A stretch of 64,000 nucleotides of DNA from Nevskia sp035651715. Its GTDB lineage: Bacteria; Pseudomonadota; Gammaproteobacteria; Nevskiales; Nevskiaceae. Where the stretch lies: the NCBI GenBank assembly GCA_035651715.1, contig DASRFD010000045.1, positions 1 to 64,000 of the forward strand, given 5' to 3'. The position numbers were made by a program, and so were the translations under genes. This document shows, piece by piece, positions 60,971-64,000 of this stretch (the stretch's first letter is position 1; each line of letters opens with the position of its first letter). The notes under the pieces were generated by a model, which did not search any database, was not told where the DNA came from, and was given only the letters and a program-made list of their open reading frames with translations.

Positions 60971-62295
60971 CCCTGCTGCGCCGCCTCGTCGGCGGGATGC
61001 TGGTGGCCGTGCTGTCGATCGGCGCGGTGTCGATCCTCTTCATCTGGCTGCAGACCTACCTCGCCGCGCAGCAGCGCCTCGACCGCGAGCTGGAGCAGCG
61101 GGCGGCGCAGCTGCTGGCGCAGCCGCTGCCGGACGCGGCCATGCCCGCTCCGAACGCCGGGCCCGGGGCCCAGGGATTCGTGATCCAGGTCTGGAACGAC
61201 GGCCAGCCGGTCTACCAGTCGGATCCGCAACGCAGCCTGCCGCGGGCCGAGCCCGGCGCCGTGCGCCGCCTGCGCTTCGACGGCAGCGACTGGCGCGTCG
61301 TCGCCCTTGCCGCCGGCACCCGCGTGGTGCAGGTGGCGCAGACCATGAAGCTGGAAAACCTGCGCGCCACCACCGCCGCCTTCAACGCCGTGCTGCCGCT
61401 CGCCGCCGCCGTGCCGGTGCTGGCGCTGCTCATCGCCTGGACCCTGCGCCGCGCCATGTTGCCGCTCAACCGCCTGGCCGAGCTGGTGCAGGGCCGCGCG
61501 CCGCTGTCGGCCAAGCCGCTGCCGCTAGAGCAGGTGCCGGGCGAGCTGCGTCCCCTGATGAAGGCCTTCGACCTGCAGCTGCAGCGCAGCCAGGCCGTGC
61601 TGGCCCGCGAGCATGCCTTCATCGCCGATGCCGCCCATGCCCTGCGCACCCCGCTCGGCGCCCTGCAGCTGCAAGCCGAGGTGCTGGCCGAAGCCGGCAC
61701 CGAGCAGGACCGCGCGCAGCGCATGGACGAGCTGCGCACCGGCATCGCCCGGGTCGTGCGCCTGTCCGGCCAGCTGCTCAACCTGGCCCGCAGCCAGGTG
61801 CTCTCCACCACGCCGGTGGCCACTTCCTTCGCCGGCATGTTCGAGGCCATCCTCAGCTCGCACGGCAGCCTCATGGCCGAGCGGCGCCTGAGCCTCAGCG
61901 CCCGGCTCGAGCCCGGTGCCGAGGACACCCAGCTGCGCATCACCGCCGCCGACGCCCAGATCGTCCTGGCCAACCTGCTCGACAACGCCATCCGCCACTC
62001 CCCCGCCGGCGCCACCGTCGAACTCGCCGGCGGCCGCAGCGGCAACCGCGCCTGGATCGAAATCCGCGACGAAGGCCCGGGCCTGCCCGCCGAAGAACTG
62101 GAGGCCGTGCTGCAACGCTTCTACCGCGTGCGCGGCGATCCCACCGAGGGCACCGGCCTGGGCCTGTCCATCGTCCGCCTGCTGGTCGAGCGCGTCGGCG
62201 GCCAGGTGCGCCTGAGCAACCGCAACGGCCGCTCCGGCCTGGTCGCGCGGGTGGAACTGCCGGAGGCCGATGGAGAGGCGCAGGCCGCCGGTTGA
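60967..62295 (+). CDS. Sensor histidine kinase
   Basis: 442 residues from MTLLRRLVGG. TM helices at about 8-28 and 140-160 flank a small periplasmic domain of about 110 residues, as in QseC/TctE kinases. H-box AFIADAAHALRTPL has phosphoacceptor H224. N box (NLLDNAIRHSP), G1 (RDEGPGL) and G2 (EGTGLGLSIV) are intact. It pairs with the preceding response regulator. The input signal is unknown. Confidence 0.92.
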   Translation: MTLLRRLVGGMLVAVLSIGAVSILFIWLQTYLAAQQRLDRELEQRAAQLLAQPLPDAAMPAPNAGPGAQGFVIQVWNDGQPVYQSDPQRSLPRAEPGAVRRLRFDGSDWRVVALAAGTRVVQVAQTMKLENLRATTAAFNAVLPLAAAVPVLALLIAWTLRRAMLPLNRLAELVQGRAPLSAKPLPLEQVPGELRPLMKAFDLQLQRSQAVLAREHAFIADAAHALRTPLGALQLQAEVLAEAGTEQDRAQRMDELRTGIARVVRLSGQLLNLARSQVLSTTPVATSFAGMFEAILSSHGSLMAERRLSLSARLEPGAEDTQLRITAADAQIVLANLLDNAIRHSPAGATVELAGGRSGNRAWIEIRDEGPGLPAEELEAVLQRFYRVRGDPTEGTGLGLSIVRLLVERVGGQVRLSNRNGRSGLVARVELPEADGEAQAAG

Positions 62296-62303
62296 CGCTC
62301 TCC

Positions 62304-62348
62304 CCCGGCTCTCGACGAGCCGGGATGTGCCTCCGCCGGGTACGGCGG
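62304..62348. terminator. Two hairpins between convergent genes
   Basis: CCCGGCTC and GAGCCGGG form an 8-bp stem (62304-62324), and CCGCCG and CGGCGG form a second (62333-62348). They fill the 53-base gap between the kinase and ygfX. No T runs, so Rho-independent activity is uncertain. Confidence 0.35.
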
Positions 62349-62783
62349 TCAGTTCGATTGCAGGCGCGCCCTCAGCCGGCGCAGCGCCTCGCCATCCAGC
62401 TCGTCGCCGGCCAGCACGCGGCTGCGGGTGCCACCCTGCTTGAGCCTGAAGTTGAGCACGATGATCCAGGACTGGACCACGCTGCTGCCGAGCAGCTCGG
62501 CGTCCTGGCGGCCGTCGCGGGGGCTCTCGACGGTCCAGCCGCCTTCGCTGTGCAGGACCAGGCGCTGCAGGGCGCGCGGGCCATAGCCGAAGGCGGCGTG
62601 GCGGCGCAGGGTCATCCAGGAGGCGAGCAGCAGCAGGGTCATGACCAGCGCGGCCCACTTCGGCAGCTGGGCCAATACGACCAGGACGATCGCGGCCATG
62701 TGCAGCAGCGACGCGGCCACCACGGCGCGCACCGACGGGCGCAGGCTCAGGTCAAGGCTTGTTTTGAAGGCGGTGGATGACAT
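62349..62783 (-). CDS. ygfX: YgfX-like protein
   Basis: 144 residues from the ATG that begins inside the sdhE end (32-base overlap). Two TM helices (about 18-36 and 40-60), then a soluble part. In E. coli ygfX (cptA) is paired with sdhE (ygfY), and this layout fits. It was proposed as a toxin that affects cell shape but that role is debated. Reading frame overlap suggests tight co-expression with sdhE. Confidence 0.7.
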   Translation of the reverse strand: MSSTAFKTSLDLSLRPSVRAVVAASLLHMAAIVLVVLAQLPKWAALVMTLLLLASWMTLRRHAAFGYGPRALQRLVLHSEGGWTVESPRDGRQDAELLGSSVVQSWIIVLNFRLKQGGTRSRVLAGDELDGEALRRLRARLQSN

Positions 62784-63003
62784 CGGCCAGCTCGGCGGGC
62801 GGTTGGGCATGGCCGATGAGCCAGGCCCAGATGTCCGGGTCCTCGCGCTCCAGCAGGTCCAGGAAGGCCTGCTGGTGCTGCGGCTCGCGGTCGAAGTGCC
62901 GGTCGAACCAGCCTTCGAGCAGCATGTCCAGCTCGCGCATGCCGCGGCGGCAACGCCAGCGGATGCGGCCGCGGTCGAGCGGCTGGAGGGAGGGTTGGGT
63001 CAT
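62752..63003 (-). CDS. sdhE: FAD assembly factor SdhE
   Basis: 83 residues. The RGMRE motif (R20-G21-M22-R23-E24) in RWRCRRGMRELDMLLEGW is the flavinylation site contact, and FLDLLEREDPDIWAWLIGH follows. SdhE helps attach FAD covalently to SdhA, and adjacency to sdhB agrees with that. Start taken at the second ATG (MTQPSLQ) rather than one seven codons upstream. Confidence 0.93.
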   Translation of the reverse strand: MTQPSLQPLDRGRIRWRCRRGMRELDMLLEGWFDRHFDREPQHQQAFLDLLEREDPDIWAWLIGHAQPPAELADVIHRLQNKP

Positions 63004-63038
63004 CGACGCCAGTGTATTGCCCACAGACTGGATGGAGC

Positions 63039-63132
63039 GGTCGTCATTGCCGCGGCAGCGGGAATCCGTTTGTCATCGGGCACGGCGTCCGGGAGCGCGC
63101 ATCGCCCCCGCTTTCGCGGGGGGATGACGACC
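63039..63132. repeat. REP/BIME-like inverted repeat
   Basis: The outer arms GGTCGTCAT (63039-63047) and ATGACGACC (63124-63132) are perfectly complementary. Inside, CCCCCGC-TTTC-GCGGGGG (63105-63122) forms a hairpin, and CCGCGGCAGCGGG on the left resembles a partly decayed partner. GTCATT-CCGCG-GCGGGAATCC-type bodies are typical of REP elements. It fills the gap between sdhB and sdhE and may terminate or protect the sdh message. Confidence 0.6.
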
Positions 63133-63145
63133 GTTTTCCCGCCGG

Positions 63146-63931
63146 TCAGCCGCGCCGCTCCACCAGCATCTTCTTGGTCTCAGCGATCGCCCGGGCAGGG
63201 TTGAGGCCCTTGGGGCAGACGCGGGCGCAGTTGAGGATGGTATGGCAGCGGTAGAGCTTGAAGGGGTCTTCCAGCTGGTCCAGGCGCTCGCCGGTGTGCT
63301 CGTCGCGGGAGTCGACCAGCCAGCGGTAGGCCTGCAGCAGGATGGCCGGGCCCAGGTAGCGGTCGCCGTTCCACCAGTAGCTCGGGCAGCTGGTGGAGCA
63401 GCAGGCGCAGAGGATGCACTCGTAGAGCCCGTCGAGCTTGGCGCGGTCTTCCTCCGACTGCAGGCGCTCGCGCGTCGGCGGCGGGGTGTCGGCCTTGAGC
63501 CAGGGCTCGATCGAGGCGTACTGGGCGTAGAAGTGGGTCAGGTCGGGCACCAGGTCCTTCACCACCGGCATGTGCGGCAGCGGGTAGATCTTCACGTCGC
63601 CCTTGACGTCCTCGCAGGCCTCCAGGCACGCCAGGCCGTTCTTGCCGTCGATGTTCATCGCGCAGGAGCCGCAGATGCCCTCGCGGCAGGAGCGGCGGAA
63701 GGTCAGGGTGCTGTCGATCTCGTTCTTGATCTTGATCAGCGCGTCCAGGATCATCGGGCCGCAGGCGTCCATGTCGACCTCGTAGGTGTCGACGCGCGGG
63801 TTGGCCTGGGTGTCCGGATCGTAGCGGTAGATCTTGAAGATCTTGACGTTCTTCGCGCCGGCCGGGGCCTTGTAGGTCTTGCCGGCGGCCTTGTCGATCT
63901 TGGAATTCTTGGGCAGCGTTAACTGGGCCAT
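63146..63931 (-). CDS. sdhB: Succinate dehydrogenase iron-sulfur subunit SdhB
   Basis: 261 residues. N-terminal ferredoxin domain with the 2Fe-2S motif CREGICGSC, then C in GLACLEAC. C-terminal domain with CILCACCSTSCP and CHTILNCARVCPKGLNP, holding the 4Fe-4S and 3Fe-4S clusters. It carries electrons from SdhA to quinone in complex II at the inner membrane. sdhA should lie upstream, beyond the right edge. About 70 bases upstream remain in view and hold a GGGGCCA/TGGCCCC hairpin at 63968-63985. Confidence 0.97.
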   Translation of the reverse strand: MAQLTLPKNSKIDKAAGKTYKAPAGAKNVKIFKIYRYDPDTQANPRVDTYEVDMDACGPMILDALIKIKNEIDSTLTFRRSCREGICGSCAMNIDGKNGLACLEACEDVKGDVKIYPLPHMPVVKDLVPDLTHFYAQYASIEPWLKADTPPPTRERLQSEEDRAKLDGLYECILCACCSTSCPSYWWNGDRYLGPAILLQAYRWLVDSRDEHTGERLDQLEDPFKLYRCHTILNCARVCPKGLNPARAIAETKKMLVERRG

Positions 63932-64000
63932 GATGTGATCTCAGTTGCTTTGCTTGTTTGAACAGCCGGGGCCACGGATGGCCCCGCCCTGTACATGGAC

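Overview
The window is a GC-rich (roughly two-thirds G+C), densely coded bacterial chromosome segment. Gene content points to a gammaproteobacterium: PhoB/PhoR/PhoU with an OprP-type porin, SufBCDS behind an Rrf2-type regulator, SdhB-SdhE-YgfX, a PBP1b-like mrcB next to yoaA and tsaB, a FimV-like domain and a DmdC-like acyl-CoA dehydrogenase. A Nevskiales/Solimonadaceae or Xanthomonadales-like aerobe fits best, but no rRNA or tRNA gene is present to confirm it. I saw no CRISPR array, prophage, insertion sequence or tRNA.

Layout. 1-15122 (+) is one tightly packed cluster, many genes overlapping by 1-16 bases: the tail of a membrane protein, an FHA-TM-decaheme cytochrome, a DUF336/HbpS-like lipoprotein, an outer-membrane barrel with a FimV/LysM-like N-terminus, a 1307-residue decaheme cytochrome with a LVIVD propeller, two proteins that each resemble part of DUF4331, two TPR proteins and a HupE/UreJ-like membrane protein. 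It ends in a terminator at about 15262-15279. It looks like a cell-envelope electron-transfer system and is the best candidate for an undescribed system. 15329-17972 holds a quinohemoprotein alcohol dehydrogenase with the lanthanide-type second aspartate, then a GFA-family protein. 18015-23774 is mixed metabolism: M14 peptidase, ABM-like protein, hydrolase, membrane protein and acyl-CoA dehydrogenase, the last with an 18-bp perfect palindrome upstream.

24117-29642 (-) is the operon mrcB-lipoprotein-yoaA-tsaB. 29735-32524 (-) encodes an unusual winged-helix/Ser-Thr-kinase/TM/TPR protein, divergent from a tripartite RND pump operon with a trailing porin (32701-39936). 40001-46073 is a phosphate region: phoU, OprP-like porin, phoR and phoB, with matches to Pho boxes in front of phoB, the porin and phoU. 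It also holds a candidate small RNA at about 40987-41094. 46124-54786 carries a FabH-like synthase, hydrolases, an S10 peptidase, a SelW-like protein, a thioesterase and an FMN-binding glutamate synthase-like protein. 54912-60211 (+) is the Suf iron-sulfur operon with a recognisable promoter and palindrome. 60296-62295 (+) is a two-component system. 62349-63931 (-) is ygfX, sdhE and sdhB, the last two separated by a REP/BIME-like inverted repeat.

These parts may be linked: the multiheme cytochromes and the quinohemoprotein dehydrogenase both act in periplasmic electron flow, Suf and SdhE support Fe-S and flavoprotein assembly, and the FHA domain could in principle read phosphothreonine made by a Hanks-type kinase such as the one at 29735-32524. 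That last link is inference only.
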